From Aeromonas sanarellii (GTDB lineage: Bacteria > Pseudomonadota > Gammaproteobacteria > Enterobacterales > Aeromonadaceae), in the NCBI RefSeq assembly GCF_000820085.1, contig NZ_CDBN01000094.1:1-64000 (forward strand): a stretch of DNA of 64,000 nucleotides. The letters run 5' to 3'. The notes below the pieces were generated by a model. That model made no database searches. It saw only the letters and a list, made by a program, of their open reading frames with translations, and was not told the origin of the DNA. Below are positions 24,384 through 32,142 of the stretch, piece after piece. The translations under genes and the position numbers were made by a program. The stretch's first letter is position 1; each line of letters starts with the position of its first letter.

Positions 24384-27008
24384 ATGAAGACCACCTGTGC
24401 CTATTGCGGAGTGGGGTGCGGCATCCGGCTGAGTCGGGAGGGCGACAACTGGCAGTTGCAGGGGGATGAGCAGCATCCGGCCAACGGCGGCGCCCTGTGC
24501 GTCAAGGGGGCCAGCCTGCTGGAGAGCCTGGCCTTTCCCGATCGCCTGCTCTATCCGCGCTGGATGGGGCAGCGCATCGGCTGGGAGGAGGCCCTGGACA
24601 CCCTGGCGGAACGCCTGGCCGCCATCATGGCAGAGTCCGGGCCTGAGGCTATCGGCATCTACCTGTCGGGTCAGCTCACCACCGAGGATTACTACGTCGC
24701 CAACAAGCTGATGAAGGGGTACCTCGGCAGTGCCAATGTGGACACCAACTCCCGGCTCTGCATGTCGTCGGCCGTGGTGGCCCACCAGCGCGCCTTCGGG
24801 GAGGATCTGGTGCCCGCCTGCTACGAGGATCTGGAGCTCGCCGATCTGGTGGTGCTGACCGGCGCCAACACCGCCTGGACCCATCCCGTGCTGTTTCGCC
24901 GCCTGCAGCAGGCCAGGGCGCGGCGCCCCGAGCTCAGGCTGGTGGTGCTGGATCCCCGCCGCACCATGACGGCGGAGCAGGGGGATCTGCACCTGGCGCT
25001 CAAGCCCGGCAGCGACGTGACGCTCTGGAACGGCCTGTGCCGTTATCTCCTCGACAGCGACGGCTGGGACAAGGCCTATGTGGCGCAGCATGTGAGCGGC
25101 TTCGAGGCGCTGGCGGCGGCGCTGGACGACCCCGCCTGGCAACTGGACGAGGTGGCCCGCAGCTGCGGTCTCTCCCGCAGCGATCTGCTCGGCTTCTACC
25201 AGCTGTTTGCCCGCACCCCCAGGACGGTCACCCTGTTCTGCCAGGGGATCAACCAGTCCAACCAGGGGGTGGACAAGGCCAACGCCATCATCAACGCCCA
25301 CCTGATGTGCGGTCGCATCGGCAAGCCGGGAGCGGCTCCCTTCTCCATGACGGGGCAACCGAACGCCATGGGAGGGCGCGAGGTGGGGGGCCTGGCGACC
25401 CAGCTCGCTGCCCACATGGGCTTTGGCGAGGCCGAGTGCGATCGGGTACAGCGCTTCTGGGGGAGCCCGACCATGGTGCGCGGGCCGGGGCACAAGGCGG
25501 TCGAGCTGTTCGAGGCGGTGCATCGGGGGGAGATCCGCGCGCTCTGGGTGCTCGGCACCAACCCGGCGGTCTCCCTGCCGGACGGCAACCGGGTGCGTGA
25601 GGCCCTGAGCCGCTGCGAGCTGCTGGTGGTCTCCGAGGTGACGGCCAACACCGACACGGCGCGCCTCGCCCACCTGCTGTTGCCTGCCGCCGCCTGGGGG
25701 GAGAAGGGCGGCACCGTCACCAACTCCGAGCGCACCATCAGCCGCCAGCGCGCCTTCCTGCCCCTGCCGGGGGAGGCCAGGCCCGACTGGTGGGCCCTGA
25801 CCCGGCTCGCCCGCCGGCTCGGCTTTGGCGAGGGGTTCGCCTATGAGCACGAGCACGAGATCTTCTGCGAGCATGCCGCCCTCTCCGGGTTTGAAAACGA
25901 CGGATCCCGCCAGTTCGACATTTCGGGGCTGGCGGGTCTCACCCGTGCCGAATTCGAGGCCCTGGCCCCCCTGCGCTGGCCCGTCAATGCCCGCTGGCCC
26001 AAAGGGCGTGATCGCCTGTTCGAGGACGGGCGCTTTGCCACCCCGGATGGCCGGGCCCGCCTGCTGCCCCTGGCCCAGCGCTTCCCCGAGCAGCCAGAAA
26101 CGCCCCCGCTTGCAGGGGCTGTCTCCCTGCTCCTCAACAGCGGGCGGCTGCGGGATCAGTGGCACTCCATGACCCGCACCGGTCACGTGCCCAGGTTGCA
26201 GGAGGCCGAGCCCTGGCCCAGGGTGCGGGTGGGGGCCGCCAGCCTGCTGGCGCTCGGCGCCAGGGAGGGGGATCTGGTGCGCCTTGGCAACGCGCTCGGG
26301 GAGGCGCTGCTGCTGGTCGGGCTGGACGAGGGGCTCAGGGAGGGGGAGGCCTTCCTGCCCATGCACTGGACCGACAGCCAGTGCAGCCAGGGGGCGGTCA
26401 ACCGCCTCATCGCCGCCGTGGTGGATCCCCTCTCGGGCCAGCCCATGTTCAAGCAGGGGCGAGTGCAGGCCAGGGCGCAGCCCACCCGCTGGCAGGGGCT
26501 CTGGTGCGGCCGCCATGACTGGCGCGAGGGGGTGGACTGGTGGGCCAGGCGCCCCCTGCCCGAGGGCAACTGCACCCTGCTGGCCTCCTGGTCAGAGAGC
26601 CTAGAGCGCCTGTGGCAACGGCTGGGGGCAGAGGGGCACTGGCTCAGGCTGCCCATGAAGGAGGGCTGGCTGGCCGTGGCCCTGGCCGGGGATCGCATCG
26701 AGGGGATCCTGCTGGTGGGGGAGCGGCGCCCGGACATCAAGGTCGACCTGCTGGCCAGTCTGCTCGGCACGCCGCTCCAGGCGGGGGCCTTGAGCCAGAC
26801 ACTGAGCCAGGCCCTGGCCGGGGAGAGCCGGCTGGTCTGCTCCTGCCTGCGGGTCTCGGAGCAGCGCATCGTCGATGCCATCACCCGGCAGGGGGTGAGC
26901 GAGCTGGCGGGGCTGCAGGCCCTGCTCGGCTGTGGCAGCAACTGCGGCACCTGTCTGCCCGAAATCGACAAGCTGTTGATCAAACATGTTTTCTTGGCAT
27001 CCGCTTAG
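24384..27008 (+). CDS. nasA: Assimilatory nitrate reductase catalytic subunit
   Basis: The 874-residue molybdoenzyme has an N-terminal 4Fe-4S site (CAYCGVGCG plus ALCVKG), the bis-MGD oxidoreductase domains (FCQGINQSNQGVDKANAI; TGQPNAMGGREVGG), a molydopterin-dinucleotide-binding domain (about 600–700), and a C-terminal BFD-like [2Fe-2S] domain (CSCLRVSEQRIVDAI ... GCGSNCGTC). This arrangement is typical of cytoplasmic NasA. It reduces nitrate to nitrite for assimilation. The start has AAGGAGCAAGGGA upstream. No separate NasB-type electron-transfer subunit is adjacent, so the electron donor is unclear. Confidence 0.95.
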   Translation: MKTTCAYCGVGCGIRLSREGDNWQLQGDEQHPANGGALCVKGASLLESLAFPDRLLYPRWMGQRIGWEEALDTLAERLAAIMAESGPEAIGIYLSGQLTTEDYYVANKLMKGYLGSANVDTNSRLCMSSAVVAHQRAFGEDLVPACYEDLELADLVVLTGANTAWTHPVLFRRLQQARARRPELRLVVLDPRRTMTAEQGDLHLALKPGSDVTLWNGLCRYLLDSDGWDKAYVAQHVSGFEALAAALDDPAWQLDEVARSCGLSRSDLLGFYQLFARTPRTVTLFCQGINQSNQGVDKANAIINAHLMCGRIGKPGAAPFSMTGQPNAMGGREVGGLATQLAAHMGFGEAECDRVQRFWGSPTMVRGPGHKAVELFEAVHRGEIRALWVLGTNPAVSLPDGNRVREALSRCELLVVSEVTANTDTARLAHLLLPAAAWGEKGGTVTNSERTISRQRAFLPLPGEARPDWWALTRLARRLGFGEGFAYEHEHEIFCEHAALSGFENDGSRQFDISGLAGLTRAEFEALAPLRWPVNARWPKGRDRLFEDGRFATPDGRARLLPLAQRFPEQPETPPLAGAVSLLLNSGRLRDQWHSMTRTGHVPRLQEAEPWPRVRVGAASLLALGAREGDLVRLGNALGEALLLVGLDEGLREGEAFLPMHWTDSQCSQGAVNRLIAAVVDPLSGQPMFKQGRVQARAQPTRWQGLWCGRHDWREGVDWWARRPLPEGNCTLLASWSESLERLWQRLGAEGHWLRLPMKEGWLAVALAGDRIEGILLVGERRPDIKVDLLASLLGTPLQAGALSQTLSQALAGESRLVCSCLRVSEQRIVDAITRQGVSELAGLQALLGCGSNCGTCLPEIDKLLIKHVFLASA

Positions 27009-27036
27009 TGCGGTGCCAGGACACAAGGAGTCTGAG

Positions 27037-27795
27037 ATGAGCCAAATCAGTCTGGTGGGAGCGGGCCCCGGGCCCCTCGAATTGTTGACCCTGCGCGCCC
27101 TGCACCGTCTGGAGGCGGCAGAGGTCGTGGTCTATGACCGCCTGGTGGGGAGCGAGATCCTGGCCCGCATTCCCCAGGGGGCGGCCCGCTTCGACGTGGG
27201 TAAGCGCTGCGGCGAGCCGAGCCCGACCCAGGAGGAGATCAACGCCCTGCTGCTGGCCCTGGCCCGCACCGGCAAGCGGGTGGTGCGCCTCAAGGGGGGG
27301 GATCCCCTGGTGTTCGGCCGTGGCGGCGAGGAGGCGCTGCACCTGGCCCGGCACGGCATCGCCGCCGAGCTGGTGCCCGGCATCACGGCGGCCCTGGGGT
27401 GCGCCGCCAGCACCTTCATCCCCCTGACCCACAGGGGGCTGGCCCGCTCCCTGACCCTGGTCACCGGCCACCTGATGGACGAGCGCGACTATCAGGGCTG
27501 GCAGGGGCTGACCCGGGCCGGCCACACCCTGGTGTTCTACATGGGGCTGGAGCAGGCGGCCCAGATCCGGCAGGGACTGCTGGCGGCGGGGGCCTCACTG
27601 GATGTGCCGGTGGCCCTGGTGGTGGCCGGGTGCAGCGCCCGCCAGCAGGTGCACGAGACCACGCTGGACGGGCTGGCGCAGGCCGCGCTGGCCCTGCTCG
27701 GCCAGAGCCCGGTGCTGATCATCGTGGGGGAGGTGGTGCGCCTTCGCGCCGAGCTGCAAGGTCTGCTGACGGAGGCGCTGGACAGGGTCGCCTGA
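27037..27795 (+). CDS. cobA: Uroporphyrinogen-III C-methyltransferase
   Basis: The 252-residue SUMT has SLVGAGPGPLELLTLRA at the N-terminus, VVYDRLVG, VRLKGGDPLVFGRGGEE and PGITAALGCAA, all family motifs. It makes precorrin-2, the precursor of siroheme, which the downstream NirB needs. AAGGAG precedes the ATG. It follows nasA by 28 bp and is probably co-transcribed with it. It lacks the CysG dehydrogenase/ferrochelatase module, so that step must be encoded elsewhere. Confidence 0.94.
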   Translation: MSQISLVGAGPGPLELLTLRALHRLEAAEVVVYDRLVGSEILARIPQGAARFDVGKRCGEPSPTQEEINALLLALARTGKRVVRLKGGDPLVFGRGGEEALHLARHGIAAELVPGITAALGCAASTFIPLTHRGLARSLTLVTGHLMDERDYQGWQGLTRAGHTLVFYMGLEQAAQIRQGLLAAGASLDVPVALVVAGCSARQQVHETTLDGLAQAALALLGQSPVLIIVGEVVRLRAELQGLLTEALDRVA

Positions 27796-27819
27796 GCCGA
27801 GATCCACCCTCTACCCCCA

Positions 27820-27848
27820 CTACCTCCTGATAGATAAAAAGGAGGTAG
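27820..27848. repeat. Inverted repeat between cobA and nasT
   Basis: CTACCTCC and GGAGGTAG form a perfect 8-bp stem around a 13-base loop. There is no T run, so it is not an ordinary terminator. The stem contains a Shine-Dalgarno-like GGAGG but no start codon close by. It may be an RNA processing or protein site. Confidence 0.45.
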
Positions 27849-27920
27849 ATTCAAAGAGTTGGCCTTCATGTTGCGGCATTGGCAGCAGACAAGTTGCGAT
27901 AGCCGTTGGCAAGGAGCGCC

Positions 27921-28505
27921 ATGACTACTCTTTCCACCCGGGGTCAGGACGGCCCCGCTTCCCGCCTGCTGATCCACGCCGATGATCCCGGTCAGGCCAA
28001 TCGGCTGGCCCTGCTGGTCAGCCAGTATGGGCACCAGCCCAGGATCCTCGATACCCGCCAGTTGCTGACCCCGATGGAGCAGGGGGACGCCCTGCTCGTC
28101 AGCTGCCGACAGTTCGGCGCCGAGGTGCGCCTCGGCCTCTCCCTCTGGCCCGGCCTGCCGCGCCTCTTGTTCTGCGAGCGGCTGGGGGGAGACACCCAGC
28201 TCGCCCTGTTGCAGCAGGGTGTGCTATTGGTGCCCCACCCTTGCGGCGAGCGGGAGCCGGTGGAGCAGTGGCTGCGCCTGGCCCGCAGCCAGCTTGCCAT
28301 GGTGCAGACCCTGATGCAGACCGAGAGCGAGCTGCGCCAGAAGCTGGAAGAGAGGCGGCTCGTCGAGCAGGCCAAGGGGCGGCTGATGCGCCATCAGGGG
28401 CTGGACGAGGAGCAGGCCTATCGCCTGATGCGCAGCACTGCCATGAGCCGCCACCTGAGCCTGGGGGAGCTGGCGCGGCAGCTGTTGCTGGCATTGCCCG
28501 CCTGA
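27921..28505 (+). CDS. nasT: NasT-like ANTAR antitermination regulator
   Basis: The 194-residue protein has an N-terminal receiver-like region (LLIHADDPGQANRLALLV) and a C-terminal ANTAR domain, with EERRLVEQAKGRLMRHQGLD and EQAYRLMRSTAMSRHLSLGE as the RNA-binding helices. ANTAR proteins bind hexaloop hairpins in leaders and prevent termination. Two such leaders flank this gene, before nasA and before nrtA. The N-terminus lacks a clear phospho-acceptor pattern, and no NasS-like nitrate sensor is adjacent. The start has AAGGAG upstream. Confidence 0.88.
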   Translation: MTTLSTRGQDGPASRLLIHADDPGQANRLALLVSQYGHQPRILDTRQLLTPMEQGDALLVSCRQFGAEVRLGLSLWPGLPRLLFCERLGGDTQLALLQQGVLLVPHPCGEREPVEQWLRLARSQLAMVQTLMQTESELRQKLEERRLVEQAKGRLMRHQGLDEEQAYRLMRSTAMSRHLSLGELARQLLLALPA

Positions 28506-28703
28506 GCGTCCCGGTGGCCAACCGTTTTGGTGCAACTGCGCCTAATTGAGGCAAATTGGGGGTGGCGAGGGCGGGATTGGAGGGGCGAAAGCCCGTCTGG
28601 CGGGCTCTGGCAGAGCTGGCACGGAAAGTGAATAACCGAATACACGATAGCAAGTGAAGAGACAGCGGACAGGGAAGGGCCATCCGGCCATTCCTCCGCA
28701 ACA

Positions 28704-28717
28704 GGGCAAAGAAGCCC
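28704..28717 (+). promoter_or_regulatory. ANTAR-target hexaloop hairpin in the nrtA leader
   Basis: GGGC and GCCC pair around the hexaloop AAAGAA (A1, G4). As in the nasA leader, its 3' arm is the beginning of the terminator's 5' arm. I could not find a second hexaloop hairpin of three or more base pairs upstream. Confidence 0.6.
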
Positions 28718-28748
28718 CACCGATCCCGGATCGGTGGGGCTTTTTTTT
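28714..28748 (+). terminator. Leader terminator (attenuator) of nrtA
   Basis: A 12-bp stem (GCCCCACCGATC pairing with its complement, 3-base loop) followed by eight T residues is the strongest terminator in the window. It lies about 105 bp before the nrtA start, so it can end transcripts from nasA–nasT or from a promoter in 28506–28700. Confidence 0.85.
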
Positions 28749-28853
28749 GGTCGCGACTCGCCTTTCGGGTCGCAGCGCTGCAACGAGGTGGCGCTGCAAC
28801 CCCCAGGAGCGTGACGTGGCCGCCGGGAAGAGTGAACCGAGCGAGGGACTGGA

Positions 28854-30209
28854 ATGAACGGACGACAAGGATGTGCGGGGTTGCTGCTGGCGGCGCTGTC
28901 GCTGCCGGTGCTGGCACTGGGAGCCCCGGAGCAGGAGGAGCTCAGGCTCGGCTTCATCAAGCTGACCGACATGGCGCCGCTGGCGGTGGCCTACGAGCGG
29001 GGCTATTTCGAGGACGAGGGGCTCTACGTCACCCTGGAGGCCCAGGCGAACTGGAAGATATTGCTGGACAGGGTGATAGACGGCGAGCTGGACGGCGCCC
29101 AGATGCTGGCGGGTCAGCCTCTGGCGGCCCACATCGGCATTGGCACCCAGGCCGAGCTGGTGACGGCCTTCGCCATGGATCTCAACGGCAACGCCATCAC
29201 GGTGGCCAACAGCGTCTGGGCCGCCATGGCGCCCCAGCTGCCCAGACCGCAGGCGGGCCAGGTGCCGCCGCCGGTGAGCGCCGCCGCCCTCAAGCCCGTG
29301 GTGGCGGATTACCGCCAGGCGGGCAAGCCCTTCAACATGGGGATGGTGTTCCCCGTCTCCCCCCACAACTACGAGCTCAGGTACTGGCTGGCCGCAGGCG
29401 GCCTGCACCCCGGCTTCTATGCGCCCACACTCGGCGACAACTCGGGCCAGCGTCAGGCGGACGTGCTGCTGTCGGTGACACCGCCGCCCCAGATGCCCGC
29501 CACCCTGGAGGCGGGCACCATCGCCGGCTACAGCGTGGGGGAGCCCTGGAACCAGCAGGCGGTCGCCAGGGGCATAGGGGTGCCCGTCATCACGGATCAC
29601 GAGATCTGGCGCAACAACCCGGAGAAGGTGTTCGGCGTCACCCGGCAGTGGGCCGAGCGCCACCCCAACACCCATGTCCGGCTGGTGAAGGCGCTGCTGC
29701 GGGCGGCCTGGTGGCTGGATGCACAGCAGAACGGCAACCGGCGCGAGGCGGCCAGGATGCTGGCCAAACCCGAGTACGTGGGGGCCGACGAGGCGGTGAT
29801 CGCGAGCTCCATGACCGGCACCTTCGAGTACGCCAAGGGGGACAAGCGCCAGGTGCCGGATTTCAACGTCTTCTTCCGCCACCACGCCACCTATCCCTAC
29901 TACTCGGACGCCATCTGGTACCTGACCCAGATGCGGCGCTGGGGCCAGATCCCCGAGGCCAAGCCGGACGCCTGGTTCGAGCAGGTGGCCAAGGCGGTCT
30001 ATCAACCGGGCGTCTATCGCCAGGCCGCCGAGGCCCTCATCGCCGAGGGCAAGCTCAAGGCCACCGACTTCCCCGATTTTGCCAGCGAGCAGGGCTATCG
30101 CGGCCCCCAGGATGGCTTCATCGACGGCCTCATCTATGACGGCCGCCACCCCAACGCCTATCTGCAGCAGTTCGCCATCGGCCTCAAGGGCGATGAGCGG
30201 GTGCAATGA
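28854..30209 (+). CDS. nrtA: Nitrate/nitrite ABC transporter substrate-binding protein
   Basis: The 451-residue NrtA/NasF-type protein has a signal peptide (about 1–23) and then the family sequence LRLGFIKLTDMAPLAVAYERG. The stretches GAQMLAGQPLAAHIGIG and VGEPWNQQAVARGIG are typical of nitrate-binding proteins. It captures nitrate in the periplasm for the NrtBC importer. No lipobox is obvious, so it may be soluble. It begins the second nitrate transcription unit, after the attenuator leader. Confidence 0.93.
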   Translation: MNGRQGCAGLLLAALSLPVLALGAPEQEELRLGFIKLTDMAPLAVAYERGYFEDEGLYVTLEAQANWKILLDRVIDGELDGAQMLAGQPLAAHIGIGTQAELVTAFAMDLNGNAITVANSVWAAMAPQLPRPQAGQVPPPVSAAALKPVVADYRQAGKPFNMGMVFPVSPHNYELRYWLAAGGLHPGFYAPTLGDNSGQRQADVLLSVTPPPQMPATLEAGTIAGYSVGEPWNQQAVARGIGVPVITDHEIWRNNPEKVFGVTRQWAERHPNTHVRLVKALLRAAWWLDAQQNGNRREAARMLAKPEYVGADEAVIASSMTGTFEYAKGDKRQVPDFNVFFRHHATYPYYSDAIWYLTQMRRWGQIPEAKPDAWFEQVAKAVYQPGVYRQAAEALIAEGKLKATDFPDFASEQGYRGPQDGFIDGLIYDGRHPNAYLQQFAIGLKGDERVQ

Positions 30210-30223
30210 GCAAGGAGAGCGCA

Positions 30224-31183
30224 ATGAAACGACACACGTGGCCCCTCATCCATTTGAAAGCCGTCAACTGGAAAGTCATGGTGCAGCCCCTGCTCGGCGT
30301 GCTGCTGTTCCTCGGCCTCTGGCAATGGGGGGCGAGCCAGGTGCAGACCAGTCTGGGCACCCTGCCCGGACCGCTGGCCACCGCCAGCCAGCTCTGGTCC
30401 CTCGGGCAGGAGCATCTGCAGGAGCGGGAGAAGGCGGCGGCCTTTCTCGAGCGCCAGCAGGCGCGCAATGCGGCAAGGCTGGCGGAGGATCCGGCGGCCG
30501 AGGTGAAGCTGCGCCCCTACACAGGGCGCCCCACCTTCTTCGATCAGATAGCCACCAGCCTGCTCACCGTGCTGTGCGGCTTTGGCCTCGCGACCCTGAT
30601 CGCCATCCCGTGCGGGGTGCTGCTCGGCATGAACCAGGGGCTCTATCGCGCCGCCAACCCGGTGATCCAGCTGCTCAAGCCGGTCTCCCCCCTGGCCTGG
30701 CTGCCCCTCATCACGCTAGTGGTGAGCGCCCTCTACGCCAGTCCCGCGCCCTGGCTTGCCAAGTCCTTCCTCACCTCGGCCCTGACGGTGACCCTCTGCT
30801 CCCTCTGGCCGACCCTGATCAACACGGCGGTGGGGGTGGCGGGGCTGGACCGGGATCTGCACAACGTCAGCCGGGTGCTGCGCCTGTCGTTCCTGACCCA
30901 TGTGCGGCGCATCGTGCTGCCCGGCGCCCTGCCCATGATCTTCACCGGGCTGCGCCTGTCGCTGGGGGTGGCCTGGATGGTGCTGATCGCGGCGGAGATG
31001 CTTGCCCAGAACCCGGGGCTCGGCAAGTTCGTGTGGGACGAGTTCCAGAGCGGCGGTTCGTCCTCCCTGGCCCGCATCATGGTGGCGGTGATCACCATAG
31101 GCCTCATCGGCTGTGCCCTGGACAGGGGCATGCTGGTCCTGCAGCAGTGGCTGTCCTGGGACAAGCGCCAGGTATTGCGCTAG
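30224..31183 (+). CDS. nrtB: Nitrate ABC transporter permease
   Basis: The 319-residue permease of the NrtB/SsuC type has five to six membrane helices, an EAA-like motif region (VLRLSFLTHVRRIVLPGALP) and a C-terminal ...QQWLSWDKRQVLR. The insert at about residues 60–100 (charged, EREKAAAFLERQQA) is a periplasmic loop typical of NrtB. I prefer the start at 30224 (AAGGAGAG upstream) over the ATG at 30206 that overlaps the nrtA stop. Its last 46 bp are repeated downstream at 31216–31263. Confidence 0.92.
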   Translation: MKRHTWPLIHLKAVNWKVMVQPLLGVLLFLGLWQWGASQVQTSLGTLPGPLATASQLWSLGQEHLQEREKAAAFLERQQARNAARLAEDPAAEVKLRPYTGRPTFFDQIATSLLTVLCGFGLATLIAIPCGVLLGMNQGLYRAANPVIQLLKPVSPLAWLPLITLVVSALYASPAPWLAKSFLTSALTVTLCSLWPTLINTAVGVAGLDRDLHNVSRVLRLSFLTHVRRIVLPGALPMIFTGLRLSLGVAWMVLIAAEMLAQNPGLGKFVWDEFQSGGSSSLARIMVAVITIGLIGCALDRGMLVLQQWLSWDKRQVLR

Positions 31184-31215
31184 GAACGCCCACGGGAAAC
31201 CGAGGCAGCACAGGC

Positions 31216-31263
31216 CCTGCAGCAGTGGTTCTGCTTCAGGACAAGCGCCAGGTGCTGCGTTAA
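31216..31263 (+). repeat. Duplicated 3' tail of nrtB
   Basis: CCTGCAGCAGTGG and ACAAGCGCCAGGTRYTGCG of the nrtB end recur here 78–80 bp downstream, with a scrambled patch of about 10 bp between them that changes the frame. The copy ends DKRQVLR-stop in its own frame with synonymous codons (GTG CTG CGT TAA against GTA TTG CGC TAG). It is non-coding as it stands and lies in the nrtB–nrtC spacer. Confidence 0.75.
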
Positions 31264-31294
31264 CCACATTCCTATTCAGGCAGGAGAAGAGCCA

Positions 31295-32116
31295 ATGAAG
31301 AGTTATCTGGAGATAAGCGACCTCGGCATCTCGTTCGAGACGGAGCAGGGGCGCTTCGAGGCCTTGAGCCGGGTCAACCTGCGCATCGAGAAGGGGGAGT
31401 TCGTCTCTCTCATCGGTCACTCGGGCTGCGGCAAGAGCACGGTACTCAACCTGGTGGCCGGGCTGCTGGAGCCGACCCTGGGGGGCATCATTCTCGATGG
31501 CCGCGAGGTAGCGGGCCCCGGGCCCGAGCGGGCCATGGTGTTCCAGAACCACGCCCTGCTGCCCTGGCTCAGCGTCCAGCAGAACGTGGCGCTGGCGGTG
31601 GCCCAGGTGGAGTCTGACAAGCGGGCGGTGGCGGAGCGGGTGGACTACTACCTCTCCCTGGTGCAGATGGATCACGCCAGCCAGAAGATGCCCCACGAGC
31701 TGTCGGGGGGCATGAAGCAGCGGGTCGGCATAGCCCGGGCCCTGTCACTCTCCCCCAAGGTGTTGCTGATGGACGAGCCGTTCGGCGCCCTCGATGCCCT
31801 GACCCGGGCCCATCTGCAGGATGCCCTGATGGCGATCCAGACGGAGCTTGGCAACACCGTCATCATGATCACCCACGACGTGGACGAGGCGGTGCTGCTC
31901 TCCGATCGCATCGTCATGATGACCAACGGCCCCAGCGCCACCGTGGGGGAGATCCTGACCGTGGACCTGCCAAGGCCCAGGGACAGGGTCGCCCTGGCGG
32001 ATGACCCCCACTACCACAAATTGCGCCAGCAGGTGCTGCGCTTCCTCTACGAGAAGCAGCGCAAGGTGACCCCCCTCAAGGCAGCCGGGCAGGTGCGCAG
32101 CAAGCTGCGCGCCTGA
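31295..32116 (+). CDS. nrtC: Nitrate ABC transporter ATP-binding protein
   Basis: The 273-residue ATPase has Walker A (GHSGCGKS), Q-loop (MVFQNHALLPWLSVQQNV), signature (LSGGMKQR) and Walker B (VLLMDEPFGALD). It matches NrtD/NasD-type subunits without the NrtA-like C-terminal domain of cyanobacterial NrtC; NrtD would be an equally good name. AGGAGAAGAG precedes the start. It powers the NrtAB importer. Confidence 0.92.
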   Translation: MKSYLEISDLGISFETEQGRFEALSRVNLRIEKGEFVSLIGHSGCGKSTVLNLVAGLLEPTLGGIILDGREVAGPGPERAMVFQNHALLPWLSVQQNVALAVAQVESDKRAVAERVDYYLSLVQMDHASQKMPHELSGGMKQRVGIARALSLSPKVLLMDEPFGALDALTRAHLQDALMAIQTELGNTVIMITHDVDEAVLLSDRIVMMTNGPSATVGEILTVDLPRPRDRVALADDPHYHKLRQQVLRFLYEKQRKVTPLKAAGQVRSKLRA

Positions 32117-32142
32117 GCCCACCGGATTCAAGGAAGAGAGAC

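Noticed and set aside
24273-26516. 747-codon minus-strand frame opposite nasA
   Set aside because: Antisense by-product of GC-rich codon use; nasA motifs fill the plus strand.
28616-28632. Sigma-54 promoter before nrtA
   Set aside because: The -24 half is perfect but the near-invariant GC at -12 is GA.
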